A DNA stretch of 64,000 nt from Marthasterias glacialis. Taxonomy: Eukaryota; Echinodermata; Asteroidea; Forcipulatida; Asteriidae. The stretch is from the NCBI GenBank assembly GCA_911728455.2, contig OU452219.1, positions 9,700,397 through 9,764,396 on the forward strand. Direction: 5' to 3'. The notes below the pieces were generated by a model. The model searched no databases. It saw only the letters and a list, made by a program, of their open reading frames with translations, and was not told where the DNA came from. This document shows, one piece after another, positions 1 through 13,080 of the stretch. Each line of letters starts with the position of its first letter. Positions within the stretch are counted from its first letter, which is position 1. The translations under genes were made by a program, and so were the position numbers.

Positions 1-1448
1 AATTGCCTATCCCCCCCTTTTACTATTGCGCCCTCTTGCATTTAATCATAAGGCCAATGCATCCCTAATTGAGCCATGAGCTTCAAATAAAAAATTCACA
101 TAATTTTCACCAGACTGAATTATGTCACAATCTAACATTGCAAATGTCATGCTGAAGGACGCTGAACATTTCATCGTGTCGATCGTCAGCGTTCAGCATA
201 ACAAGTATGAAGCAACCCCTTACAATACCCACGGCAATGAAATGCCATCCAGGCATGTATTTAGCCAATCAATAACCAGCCAGAGCTCAGCTAGCTCCGG
301 AGAGCATGGAACAACATGAATATTGATTAGGTGAGAAAACACATGGGGGTATCCTGGCCATGTATATTAAATCCAGTTATGAAGGCATCAATATTGCTCA
401 TGGACTACTTCAAATAAACATCGTTTGATTGTTGTGTTAGTGCTGCATTCAAGATATGACATTGAGGCACCAACACTAAATCAGGTTTTTTGAATTGTTT
501 TTCTGCTCTGGCTTTTTTCGGCCAAAATAATTAAGCATCAATTAATAAACACAAAATTTGTGAACTAAAATAGGCATGAAACGGAAAAAAACAGTCTCTT
601 CGAGACAAAACAAAGCATTGCTGTTTGCGGCTTTTAGAGAATTTTCTTATCTCAGTCTTAGAAATTTAAAAGAAGGTTTAATCTGTCCTAAACTTTTGTC
701 ATGACCTTTACAGGAATCAGGAACAGTGTCTGTCCTACATGTTTAGCGACAAATGGGCAACGTCAAATCCCCTTCCAGACTCTGTTTAATTAAGTTGATT
801 TGTATAACACAAGACAGCCACACCATGATGAAGGTTTATAAGGGATGACGTTTAAATTGTAAAAAACTACAACGCCACAATGAATACACATCTCTTGTCT
901 ACATCCTTAATAGTATAATTGTAATAGTGGGGCAGGCTGTCAATGTGGCGATGACTTAGGTAGGAGATTGAATCTCAAGCACTAAGGTGGATTATCAGGC
1001 CGATAATGTGCCATGGTGCCTCTTCACTTGTGTGCTACATCACACACTCTCTATAGTAATAGAGATTTAATGCAGTACCTTCGCCTTCGCAATCTCTACG
1101 TGTAGTTTAATTGATTCACTGATTTGATTATAGTTGCATTGAAGTGGGGCACCTCTTTCTATGAGACATGTTAATCTGAAGTGTGCTCCACACTAAACCA
1201 GCTCCCATTAAAAGCAATAACAAATCACATATTTTATATAAAGAGATGTTAATGTTTTTGCAGATGTTTTCTTCATCATCATCTATACTAAATGTTTCAG
1301 CCCTTTGTCTTTTAAAAAATTTCAGATTCAGATGTTAAATGTATAATTACTATTATGTACTAAGTAGTTTATCAAATTCAAGAAAGTAAATTGAAGCAAA
1401 TATAAATATAAAAAAGGAACAACAAATTCTTGAAGTGTTTAGACTCAC
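1..1448. other. Left-edge AT-rich stretch, no exon recognised
   Basis: This should contain intron and possibly the next exon of the minus-strand gene, which must start in phase 1. I found no convincing acceptor plus open frame. Short open frames here (for example at 122-319 on plus) have no recognisable content. Confidence 0.4.
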
Positions 1449-4400
1449 CTGCTTCTGTGTACTTGAGGCCGTGATGAGCTTCCCCTTCCTCTGGTTTGGG
1501 AGGGGGCCAGATGGGCTCTAGCTTACCCGGAGATGTTGAAACAGGTGCACCATTGGGGTAGTTTTGAGGGTAAGTGTGCTGGGCCCAGCAATACATGGCA
1601 TCCATCTGGAGAGGGGAAAAGTACTTAACCATTCAAATTTTGATGAAGGAGTCTTTTTTTATGAAGATTGAAAGAGTAAAACAAGAAGAGTAATGATGTA
1701 AAGACTGTTCATACATTATCAGTTTAGCCATTTGCATACCAATCTACACAAAAAACTACACATTTTAAAGACACAAATCAACTGATATTAAAATTGTCTG
1801 AATATTAAAAGGTAAATTTGGTGAACGTTATTTTGTTTTGTTATTATTAAGAAGAGAAGTTGGGGAGGGGGTCATAATTATACTTGTACAGCATGGTATG
1901 AGGAGGAGGGTGCTAGGGGTAAAGCTTGTCTGCTTTGTTTCTTGTTGAAATTAAGGCTGCGAAATATTGACATATTTCTAAGTAAAAATTGTCATCACTG
2001 CAAAAAAAATAAAGATATCTTTTGTTTCCTTCTTTTTTTTGATACATTTTTCTTTAAACTGGTACCACAGACTGCCACAAAGAACCATACATGTACCTTC
2101 CAGGCTAACATTGGGTGCAAGAGTTTCTTCTGTTTGTACAGCTGGTATTATCAGGAAACCCCATGGCTTGTGTACTGTGGACTTTGTCTCTACAGTGTCC
2201 TGTGGAACTTTGTGGCGCTGGCCAGTTGGGCAGGAGAGTATATCGATAGTAATAAGGTTAACCCAATATTTACAAGGTTTACCTTGAATTTTTCAGTGCC
2301 TGTCTTGGCCTCAAGGGGTTGAATGACACCAATGTCCAGCAAGCTAGCACAGAGAAGCAAGGATGATGAGCGCACATCAGCTGATGGAGACATGACTGAT
2401 GGCTGATCTTCAGTCTTCTCCTCTACTGTTGTTGAACACAGCCAATCTACTAATCTACGACCTAAAACATATCCATAACAAAGAAATGCTTGAACAAAAA
2501 ATTACCACAAGGTCCTTCTGCAGTTAGAAATTAGAAAATCAAATTAAAAATAGGAAAACTATTATTTTACTTTGTGAGTATCAATAACCTCTGTGGTTTG
2601 TTACTGTAAATCATACCAAAGAAAATTCCACCCATTTTGAATCTTTTTTCCCAGAATACTTGTTGCCACTCCAGGGATCGACTTCACAAAGAGATACATG
2701 TAAGATTGATTTTAAGATGTGTATCATTCTTTATTGCTAAGCAAATTGTCATTTCACAAATCAATTCAGATCACTATTGCAATATTAACAACTCATCTTA
2801 AGATGAATCTTACTGTTTTGTGAAATCGCGCTTAGTTGTTTTTAATTTTTTTAGTTTCAAAAGTTTACAAAGATAAAAAAAAAAAAAACAAGAATGCAAA
2901 AAATATTTTACTTGTAAGTGGTAGTTTGTAATGGAGGGGAAAATAAAGTGATTTTTTGAAAAGTACCTGTAAAATTGGCTTGATCTTTGAAGTTAATCTT
3001 GAAGTCAAGTCTAGCCTGTCTCTCCTTCTCAGGGGTGATGTGTGATGTCCTCCATGGAGACAGAGCCTTGGGACTTTTCACTGGTGAGAGATTAGGTGAG
3101 ATTAGGGGTGAGAGATCATGCAGTAGACGTCCGTCTGACCTGGTGCGTATAATCCTCTGTCGTCCGGGAAATCCAGGGGTAGATTTTGCTGAAAATGTGA
3201 ATAACGACTCTGGTCTCTTCAGACCTGATGGGGAGGATTCAGATAACGGATGCTCATCAAAATGCACCTTGGTTCGTTTGGCCTCACTCTGTGGTTGCAG
3301 GACTGAATCCAAAGAAAGGTTAGCAGGGGAAACAGACTCTGCTTCAGTTCGTTCCATTTCGTTCTCTAACAACTGATGCTCTAGGTGTTTGGATTCGTCA
3401 AAGGAAGCGGATCTTGTCTTTAAAGGGGTGTGCCACTTCTCGGAGAAGGAGAAGAGGTGCGCCATTGGTGGGAGTTTCTTTATGAAGGCACTCCATTGTA
3501 CCTTCGGTACCAAGGACTCTGTTGTTTCGGGAGTGGTGGGTGTTACCTCAGGGGGAGTGCCCTCGGCAAATTCTCTGTCCCCTGTGAACTTTTTCCTCTT
3601 CTGCCGTGTGAGAGATGCAAGTCTTGTTGCTCTTCTTTTAGGTGATCCACTCTGAGAAGCAGGAAACAAGATAGATCCTGCTTCTTTAAATGCACTCTCA
3701 TTTTCAAGCGTTGATTCATCTTTCTCTGGTATCCCCATATTATCTTTACTTGGACTCTCAAGATCAAGTGACCCCTTGAAGGATTCTGGCATGTATTGGC
3801 TTGAGGTATCGTCCAGATTATCTTTGCTGTCGTTCAGGTCTGAGCGACAGTCGAAGTACTCGCTGGGGCTTTCAGCACCAAAGTTGATATCCCTGTCCCT
3901 TAACTTCATGATGGACGGCACCATCAGCTGACCAAATTCCCCACTGGACGTACTTGGGGTACTCGTGTTACTCCCTTTCATGCTCTCTTGGTCTGTCATG
4001 CTAACAAAAGAAGAAAACTTCATTGAAGAGTCTCCACCTTCCCACATCTTACTTTCTTCATTTCCACTATCCTTGGAAGGAACGGGAGTTGCAGTGGAGC
4101 CTGCCAAATTTGGACATGCATAGACAAAGTCTGGATTGTATTTCACAAGAAAATGATGTCGGTCAATGTTTTCATCAATAACGGATTTGGTAGGTACATT
4201 GGATTCTTCATTTGGTTCCCCAACTGACACTCTCTCAATGTCACTGAGCGCAAGAATCGGAAGACTGTATTTCCAGAAAGTCACTTGACTGAAAGATTCA
4301 GTTTGGAGTGATGAAGCAGTATGTTGTCCAGATGTTTCTTGAATGAGTGGATCAACACTGGAAGTCTGGCATGGTTGTTCAGTGGAGTCTGTGGATTTAC

Positions 4401-6585
4401 ATGTTTGTGATGAAGTTTCCACAGTCGCGTTGTCCATTCCTTCTTTGATGTTTGGGTATGAGGATGAAGTCTCAAACAAAGTGCATGCAGACTGCTCCAT
4501 GGACTGTTCTAAGTTTTCTCTTGTTTTGCACAAAGGATTTGTTTCAAAATTTTCGGAAGTTTCAACAGTTACATTTGCTGCGACTGAAGTATTCAGAGCA
4601 ATGATTGACTGTTCACAGTACACTGCATCAGTGTCCACATGTTCCTCAGGTACAGCCAATGGGTCACTTCTATCTCCCAACTCACTTTCGGTGATGTTCC
4701 TTGATGACAAAACCACTCCTCCTGTAAAATCTTTAGTGATGGCTTCAGGGAGTTGCTTTGCTTGGTTTGGCCGCACTGCGGTTTCAAGTGAATCTGTCAT
4801 TATACCTGCATTAATGTCTCCAGTGTCCAAATTAGGAGGCTGCATCGTTTCCCCAGAGGCTATCACACTGTTTTTCTTCTCCAAATTGTTTGATGAAATC
4901 TCGTTATCGGGAACGCTGACATCTTGACTGCTGGAGGTTTCTTTTTGTTTGTCAGCCACGTATTTGCATAAGTTGATGGAGTTTTCCACCTCATCTTCCT
5001 CCGCCTCCATTAAAGCTTCTCCTCCGACATCTTTTTCTGAGGATCTGACATCTGAAGTTTGTAAAATTTGCTTGGTGGCTTCAGAGTTATTATTGCAGAA
5101 ATTTGGGTTGATGAGTGCATCTGGCAAAATGAGAGTTGAATTCTCCCTGCTGCCCTCTGAATTTCCATCTTGCGGTTTCTCATCCTTGCAGATTTGTCTT
5201 GACTCATCATCATCCACAGTCTTGGACAGTTGTAAATTATCCTTTTCTTGGGAACTAATTACTTCCCCATTTACTGATTCATCTAAATTCAATTTGGACG
5301 AAATACTGGTAGACGGTATAACAGATACAATATTACTGTCTACAACTGAGTCTGCTGCCCCTGTTACACATCCGCTAGACTTCTCTGTCTGCTTCATTTC
5401 ATTTCCATTACACCTGTCGGGGCATGCGACCTTTCCATCAGTCTGTTTGCTTTCCTCACCGCCAGTATTTCCCACAGTAATGGGTGGAGCATTGACTGAA
5501 TCTTCATGCAGTCTTGCATGTGTTGCAATACCGCCGTGTCTTGAATATTCATGGGGTGTTGAATCTGAGCTGCTTTTCCTTAAGGATGCCATTTCGCACA
5601 TGTTACTCCCATCTAATTGCTCTTTCTGTGCTGTAGCCAATGCTGCATCGTTAGCGAGTGGTTCCCTTGCATCACTCATCAACTCGAGTACTCTTTCAGT
5701 GACATTTACTACTGGGGAATCTTCTCCATGTACCTTGGTACTCTCATCAGTTGTATTTGTTTGGCCTGCATCATGTGATCGTAAACTTTCTGATTGTTCC
5801 AGCTGTTTAAAATTGTCATTTCCTATTGATGCCATCGGCTGACTGCTGTTCTCGTTCTCTTCACTTGAATTACACACATTACTTGAAGTTTCATGATTAC
5901 TGTGGGTGGCCGACCTACATCTCTGATCTTCCGACTTGGAAGTGTTTGCTGCAGACTTAACCTCTGACATGATGCTCTCCTGTGGTGTTTTTGCAGCCCT
6001 AGCAAGGTGATTCAAATCTGGGTTTATGGATTGCTGGTGTGCATCTATTTTGGTTTGTGTTTTTTCCATGTCAGACTTCTGTTGGCCCAGTTGCCCACTT
6101 TTGATGGCATCAGACTTTTGGGTTTCATCTGTGACCCACTTGTCGCTCCCTGAACAGTGACCTTCAAGTGGGTTAATAGGAACTACTCCTTCAGCACTTG
6201 GCCCTGATTGTGATGGTTCCAATGGTATAGACCTTTCAAATTGATTGTTACTTGGCACACTGGTTATGTTTTCAATGTCAGATACATTATCCTCAACTTC
6301 ATCATCAACTTTCTGATTTGCTTCTGTAGAGCAAGTCAATCTTTTTGGATCGTCGTGGACAGAAGCTTTTGCCAGTGTTTGTACTTGGCTTTGTTTATCC
6401 CCACTTGATGATGCTGATCTACTTGGCGAAGTGGGTTTATGCGGATCTGTAGTTTCCTCAAGGACAGACGCTCCAGACTGAACATTTCCATTTGCAAAGC
6501 TTTCATTATTTCCCATTTTCGCTGTAGAAGACAGCTTGGACTCATCTTCTTCACTTTCACAGACTTGCACATTTTCCTTGGACAT
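1449..6585 (-). CDS. Large disordered protein with C-terminal DEP-like region, partial
   Basis: Three joined minus-strand exons: 6585-2967 (1206 codons plus 1 base), 2461-2283 and 1605-1449. Donors and acceptors are canonical (GTACTT, GTAAAC, GTGAGT; TTTTAG, CTCCAG) and the phases match (1, 0, 1), giving at least 1318 residues; the last visible exon ends in phase 1, so the gene continues left of about 1449. The ATG at 6585 has an in-frame TGA four codons upstream and A at -3. Residues 1-1000 are low in hydrophobics and rich in S, T, E, D and N. A basic stretch (KRRATRLASLTRQKRKKF) and clustered SP or RSxS motifs follow. Across the exon 1-3 junctions, GRRLVDWL, then LLLCASLLDIGVIQPL, then FKMDAMYCWA follow the spacing of a DEP domain (xLVDWL, LLxxGVI, FxxxxLYxF). 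I do not recognise the family. A DEP-like fold is inference. Confidence 0.8.
2677..2829. mobile_element. MITE-like imperfect inverted repeat
   Basis: The ends read GACTTCACAAAG...AAGATTGATTTTAAGATG and, inverted, GATTTCACAAAACAGTAAG...CATCTTAAGATGAG. This is an imperfect hairpin of about 150 bp in the intron of the minus-strand gene. The GATTTCACAAA end is shared with elements at 29.2, 47.8 and 54.8 kb. Confidence 0.5.
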
Positions 6586-7022
6586 CCTCTTTCACTCTAA
6601 ATGCTAGTGCACTAAGTACATGAGTAGTCTACTCGCTACTGCTGACTCATTCTGTTTTCCAATATCAATCAATCAGCAATGCCCGAATGAAATCCTGACT
6701 GCTATTAATGCTTGCAGAAATATTAGCAGGTATCACTGCATATTTCAGTACATCCTATCCGCTGTTTCCGGGGCCGCTCTCCTTCAAGCACGAATCGAAA
6801 ATGCACTTGCCGTTGCCTTTCAGGTGAGGCACACTGCACATTATTTGTCTAGTAGTACATAAGCTCGTTGCATGTGCCGGTCCCAAGTACACAAGGTAGA
6901 CGATACACACGCTAAAAAGTGTGTTAAGTATTCTCGTCATGTGTCCGTCGTGTTTACATGCTCAGCACACAGCTGATCGGCTTCCCAGTCCACATATCTT
7001 AATTTCCTGTTCCTGATTTCAC

Positions 7023-7110
7023 CTTTTGTGTAGGCAGCTGGCCTTTGCCGTCAGCTTTCTTGTCAGCTTTCTCGGCCAGAGTTGGTAAGCCATTGTCCAT
7101 GCTCACCAGC
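7023..7110 (-). CDS. Probable 5' exon of the large minus-strand gene (26 codons)
   Basis: Minus-strand exon bounded by a strong acceptor (TTTTCCCTTTTACAG) and a GTGAAA donor. It holds an ATG at 7100 followed by 26 open codons, MDNGLPTLAEKADKKADGKG and six more, lysine-rich. It ends in phase 0. The next exon's ATG (6585) has only one in-frame acceptor candidate (AAAG before AGGATG), which is weak; the better-looking TTTAG acceptor would shift the frame. So either this peptide is the true N-terminus, or the exon is 5' untranslated with an upstream ORF. RNA evidence would decide. Confidence 0.45.
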
Positions 7111-10100
7111 CTGTAAAAGGGAAAAAATAAACACAAAATTTGATTTTGTTGCATACCCAGTTTAGTAAAGGCCATGAGGCCTCCTTGTTCCTGACTATGT
7201 TTATGACAACATGTGAACTAATTGATTTTATTTTGCTGGCCACTGGCTTTTTTCATTTTTATCTTCATAAAATACAATACTTCAAAAAATGAGAGAATAC
7301 AAAATGTACTATACTATACCTATGAAGTCAAAGTGTGTCCTATAGTATACGTTATCATACACTTAGCTTGATCTTGTATAGCCAGCTAGCACTATTGAAT
7401 ACCAGTGTACACACCATCTACTTGACCTCCTGCAATTGCAATGCTTCCTAATCCACTACTGTAGGTACTTTTGATATCAGTGGTCATTCACTGTGGATTC
7501 CTTCTGTTAATCCACTGGAATGCATAAATCCACTGAGAAAATCCCCTCCACTGTGTATCATTCATAATGGATGATTGCACACTGGTTACCTTGTGACTAC
7601 AGACTGCATGGCATTCCATCTACAATTACATTGTGTGTACACAAAATTTGCAGGGGAGGTTGTATAATTTAATGTATTGTGGGAGTGCCTGGTCTTTGTA
7701 TTCTTGACAGCCTTGAAGGATTGACAAACTGAAAGGAATATTAACAGCAGATATGAAAAGCACTGATCAAACTACACTTGCCGCTCAGAGTTCTGTCCAA
7801 GTTACCTTTCCATGATTGTGTACATCACTTTTATTCAAGCCATCTCTCTTGGGAATTATGTATTTATTACTTATCCTATTTGTGGTTCTTCATCCATTCA
7901 TAAACCGCAAATCAAAAATGCAATACATTTTAGAATTAAAAAAAAAATCTGTATTGCCTGTTGTTTGGTACATTTAGTCAATGAAGAAAATAAACCGTGG
8001 TTGAATTAGAGCTCAACAGAAATGCTTCATGTACATGCACATGTACACGGGGGATACTTTCAATTGCAACCAAGTATACAGTATTGTACATTTACTTAAT
8101 TCTAAAAGAATAAACACTTTCCTTCTAAATTATGTAAAAATGTATCACCCTAATATTGAATTATAAACCCTAGGAAGGCACATGTAATACGAAGAAGACT
8201 TCCTGCCCAAAGCAACATCTGTCATAGCACAGCATAACACAGTATGACAACAGAAACACTTTTTATTAAATCTGCTGTGCTCAGCTTGACGACCATGGGA
8301 GAGACCTGTCACCAGCAGTGAAAGTGGTTCTCATACAGAATGACATCACCGTGTATTGACCGGGCTCGTTATTATTAGACGACGTGGAGGCAGGTCGCAG
8401 GCAGTCAAGCGTGGTCGTTGTTATCTAGCGGGGCCGGTGTGCCACTATAGATCAAATGTATTTCTTTGACGTCACCCCCTGTTTATGCTGTTAACAGACT
8501 TGCTATCAATGATCAATGCCCTGGCTAGTGGATAGCAAAACTACATTTAACACTATGATATTAACAGTGTGATGTTTCTGAACTAGTTTTGTCACTACAT
8601 GTTTGAATGATTTCATGCCTGCAAAACACGTATTACTTCAAAAATGTTTACACCTGCATTTATCCAAGCCGTTCTTTTATAAAGTTTAACAGTCAGCCAG
8701 CTTATCAGAGAAATAAAATCCAGTTTCCGCTTAAAAGTAATTTAGCTCTTTAATTAAACAAAAACATTTATTGTGAAAATTGACAGCACACTATAATTAG
8801 ACTGAGAGAGTTTTTGGTGTGACTTTTTGTTTTTTCAAGCCCGTGCTGTTACTTCTGTTCAATACAAAATTGTTCTCGACAGCAATTAGCCTAGTGTTCT
8901 ACTGATATGTTCTTACTCTAGGAGTGGGATTGTACAAAAGTGGGGGGAAAAACACACCTGAAAATGGATAGTAGTTTCCTCAGTCAAGAGAGAAAATCTA
9001 CCAAATCACGTACAGTGTGTTGCAATCTAGTGTACATTTATAGACTCTCTATATCACTACAAATGGAAAACTGGTGGCCCGGACAAACATTGTACATGTA
9101 AGTTAACATCTTGAAGACTTAAGGCAAAGAAAGTTTTATTTATTTAAAAAAACATGATATCAGGAAAAGTCCAAGGCCTGTTATTACCCTTTTGGTGTGT
9201 GACCAGTATCGCTACTGACCAAACAGTGCTGACCAACTGTATATATGCAGGAACAAAAAATAATCAATCTCTTAAAACTAAATATTAATCATCTTATTCT
9301 AATAACAAGGCCATGAAATGCAACAATTCTTCTTTCAGGAATCCACTAATAGAATACATGCATGCATTTAAACAAAACAATTGCAAGCCTAGCAGAGTGC
9401 ATTAAACGTCCATGCGCCAGAAGACAAGCACAGCTTTGCCACTCAACATGCAAAAGAAATTCAACTGCTCCTAATCACAAATTAACATAATAGGGTAGCA
9501 GACAGTTAAATAATGTGCAGCTTAATAGTGACGTCAAACCACACTGCACATGAATTCATCACTAGGCAATACCAAGGTAAGCTTTTGAAGCTGCTTTTTA
9601 TGATATTTTACAACGAGCTTGAACTGTGTTGTCAGTCTTTTATTATTTTTTATTTATGTGTTTATGCAGAGAACAACACAACAGGAATAAATGTACATTA
9701 AACTAAACAGGAAGTGCTTAAATTCAGAATTGGAATTTTTTGATCAATAGAAAACAATTCAGTGTCCCTAAATTAAATTTCAGTGGAATGCAATCACCAA
9801 AATAAGAAGAAAAAAAAGAGAACAAAGGTGCATAGTAACATTGTGTGCAATTTACTCATTGGAGAACATTTACTAAATACTTTTGTTAGCTTAGCTCACT
9901 TTTCAAACAGATTTTCTAAATTTAAAATTACATGTGGGGAACACTCTTTCCATCATTACAAGATTGGTGCATTTTTAAGGTTTTGAGAAAGAAAGTTTAA
10001 ACATAGTCTGTAATAAAATAATCTTGTTTGAAACTGATATTTCACGAAAAATAGTACAATTAGAAAGTATGAAAAAATGGAAATTGACAAGCAAGCACCA

Positions 10101-11973
10101 AAATAACATTCTCTAGTTTTGTATGACATTATACATGTACCACTGTATTGTGAGAGTTGAAACTGAACGAGTCAAAGTTTGACTGAAATATTGACAACAC
10201 GTATGACTACAGATAGTGGGACAGCAAGTGGGATAATAAAATATTCAAAAATTCATGCAGAATGAATCTGATATTTTCTCCAAAGAGAAACAAAAAATCC
10301 TGGTGCTTCAATAATAATCTTTGTTCTCTTGGCTTTGTTTAGTCAGGGTTTACTTTCTTTGTGCCAGCGATACTCTCAAAAATCCCATCAGGCGGCAAAG
10401 AAAAACTCACTTTCATCTTGGAGGTAGAAAAGTAAATTTCCTTCCTCCACGCTGCAATTTTAAAAATAAAATCAGCAGTCTTTTCATGGGTTTCCAGTCT
10501 GCAGCCCAAGGTCCAATTGTAAACATGTTTAAATATCATAAAGCTGCTTAAAAGCTGGCCCAGGTTGGACTCTTTAGTTGCATACAACGAGACGGAGTCC
10601 AGGGTCCCCTGCCATTGCCAAAATGTTTATTTGGGTAAAAAACTTGGCACATGCAGAAACATCTTTTCAATATTTTTTTGTCTGGAACGGTATCCTCCTG
10701 CACCCAAAATTCGCGTGTCAAAAAAATTTGCGCGCAAGCACCTTAGCAGCACATACCTTTTTGTTTACAATACGCACTGACGTAATTCTGCAATTTTACC
10801 AGAGAAAATAACATAATCATAAATTTCCCGCAAATATGTGGAAAATCAAAGCCTTTCTGGTAAGTATTTCCAATAATTATTAAACATACCATAAAATCTT
10901 ACCCTTTAGACTAAATTATACAAAACATGGCTAGCTAAAATGGTCAATTAAAATACTAAAAAATCCCTGAAAGTTCCAAAAGCGTCCAAACCTGTACTTC
11001 GATACCTAAACTACAAGATCTTGTGTTTTTCACTTGACAACAGAGGGCGGACAAAATACTATGGAATGTTGAAGGGAATGTGCGCCTTATGTGCTCATTT
11101 TCTAAAAAATTACTAAAACTTTGAAACTGGACCCGGGGCTTACCAATAAACAATATCAGGGATTGGTATTATTTTATGAACAGATACGCACTGTAATTTT
11201 AAAATTAAATTAAATTAAATTATTTCAATGGTATCTCATGGATGCAAAAGTTGTTGTGGGGGTGCAGATGGGGTCATTTTCAATAAGTTGGTATAGTATC
11301 GGGGCAGCTTAAGCTTAATGCACTTTGAATGTACAGGTGCATTGGTTTCAGCTAATGCAATATATTGTAAGACAGACAGGTAATTTTTTTCCTTTTGATT
11401 TTTTGAGGCCTTAAATGGTGTAAGTTATTTTTATTTAAAATATGAAGTTTAGTTAGTCATTTCTGAGAACACAATTTTCTGCCCTTCATGGTATTCCCTT
11501 CATACCTGTAGAGGAATAGCTGATGGAGTGAACTGTACAGATATGTATATAGCCATGATTGCATTTTTATTGCAATAAATTTGTGATCACAGCACAGATG
11601 CACATTTCCTCCTCACCAGTCCCCTACCTCCCCCCCCCCACACCCACCCTTTCCTGTAAATATTTTACTATGAAAATAACACCTCGATCGTCTAGCCCGC
11701 ACAGACTTGAGTGTTTAGATTAGAAGGGAGCACATGCGACACCACAGGGACTCAACTACTGTACATTCCAACCCAAGTGCGCGCATTGTGACGCACATGA
11801 AGAATGTATCATGGCAAATTGCTAAAATGAATATTCTGCAGGCTTCAAATCCTCCTCTAAAATAATTAAGTCTAAAGAGTGGTGTTGGCTTTGACATCAG
11901 GATCAGATGAACATGAATGAAATAAAGCCACTGCCACGGGAAGCTTAAAAGTTATTCTTGTTTCTGTTGTGTT

Positions 11974-12335
11974 CAGTGGCGTAACTAAGGGGGGGCACGT
12001 GCCCCCCAACTGATGTCCGTGCCCCCCCCCCCCCCCCCCCCCCGTGCCCCCCCATTTGAAATCTGGAATTTTGAGATTAAACATTACCAGAATAAAATGT
12101 TACATTGTATGAGCATTTACTCAGTAATTTCAATGTTTTTAGAACTATTTTTTAATTATTTACACACAAAATGTATTTTGTTTTACGTCAACACGTCAGA
12201 AAACACAGAAAAGGGGCTTGTTCAAAAGAATACAAACGGAAACTACAGTTTTAATTGGCCAAAAGTGCCCCCTAGGAAAAATGGTGCACCCCTTGTGCCC
12301 CACTAAAATTTTATCCTTGTTACGGCGCTGGTTGT
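11974..12335. mobile_element. Non-autonomous element with GTGGCGTAAC ends and C/G homopolymers
   Basis: The left end is TCAGTGGCGTAACTAAGGGG and the right end TTGTTACGGCGCTGG, an imperfect terminal inverted repeat. Inside are GGGGGGG, a run of more than 20 C (about 12018-12041) and repeats of GTGCCCCCC. It has the same end motif as the minisatellite-bearing element at 16.7-17.2 kb. No transposase is present. Confidence 0.5.
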
Positions 12336-12533
12336 GTTAATCAAGTCAAAATTCAATTTCAAGTTTTAAGTGCGCGAATAATGGGGACACGAGGATACAC
12401 CGTGATTTTAGTATTACCACACACCCCCGTGTGTATCCAGACCGTAGTTGCACCGGCCAAAAACATTGACAATGACACTGACACTGACAGCTAACAAGTT
12501 ACTCCTCGAGCTGTCGTCTCAGCTCAGTCCGAG

Positions 12534-12593
12534 TTAGCCCCATACATTGTGCCAAGAGGGAGTCCAGCGTATTATCACAATGTATGGGGCTAA
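12534..12593. repeat. 18-bp perfect inverted repeat near the bidirectional promoter
   Basis: TTAGCCCCATACATTGTG at 12534-12551 and its exact complement at 12576-12593 with a 24-base loop. A diverged copy of the loop plus right arm (AGTCCAGCGTATT...TATGGGGCTTGAGT) recurs at 13379-13412, in the first intron of MTIF2. Confidence 0.6.
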
Positions 12594-12770
12594 GTCCGAG
12601 TCTGACCTTCGTGACTTCGTCACACAATCATGAGGATGTCACACACTCCCACTAGTTTTCTTACAAAATCCTATCATTTGCCTACAAACAGAACTGAAAC
12701 TAGCGTGTTTATTGTATCAAATTATTGTACTTATAAACATTTGTAGAGTTTATGACATAAATTAACTCAC

Positions 12771-12950
12771 CGTCACTCTTTTCTGGCCCTCAGCAGTGTT
12801 CGTTTCTTGGATGGCGGGGTCCTCGTCAAATACTTAACTTAGCACGAAGTTTTTATCGTCTGCTCGCTCCCAGCGGCCGGGCGGTCAGACGTCCGTCCTC
12901 TCGACTCTCGGCGAACCGCGTGCGCGATGCGAAATTAGTACTGTCATCAC
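12771..12950 (-). other. Putative 5' untranslated first exon of the minus-strand gene
   Basis: A consensus minus-strand donor (GTGACG then GTGAGT, exon end at 12771) closes a CpG-richer stretch that begins near 12.95 kb. It has no ATG in a sustained frame and a TAA just upstream of the only open run, so I read it as 5' UTR joining the exon at 7110. The upstream boundary is approximate. Confidence 0.45.
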
Positions 12951-13080
12951 CAACTCGACTCCGTAGGGCTGTGAGGTCGAGTTAGGTAGATATGTACGAT
13001 GATATTATGGTCGACTTGGTCTAATGAGCAATCGATGTGAGAACGAGTTGGTCAAGTTTGTGGACGAGAATATTCTTGTC
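12772..13080. promoter_or_regulatory. Bidirectional promoter between minus-strand gene and MTIF2
   Basis: The two 5' exons point away from each other, and the DNA between about 12.85 and 13.0 kb is the most GC/CpG-rich of the neighbourhood (GCGAACCGCGTGCGCGATGCG). No TATA box is evident. The exact start sites are not determinable. Confidence 0.5.

Larger units (their letters stand above)
7111..12770. other. Long 5' intron of the minus-strand gene
   Basis: A 5.7 kb stretch with no coding exon that I can support. It is AT-rich with short open frames of random appearance. It contains a TIR element with a C23 homopolymer (11974-12335) and a short perfect inverted repeat next to the promoter (12534-12593). 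Confidence 0.5.

Noticed and set aside
2987..5842. Long plus-strand frames opposite the large minus-strand exon (up to 297 codons)
   Set aside because: Antisense shadows created by codon bias of the real exon; serine-rich composition mirrors the minus-strand protein and no promoter or splice signals were seen.
12013..12306. 97-codon frame starting MSVPPPPPPP
   Set aside because: It depends on a C homopolymer of uncertain length inside a transposon-like element.
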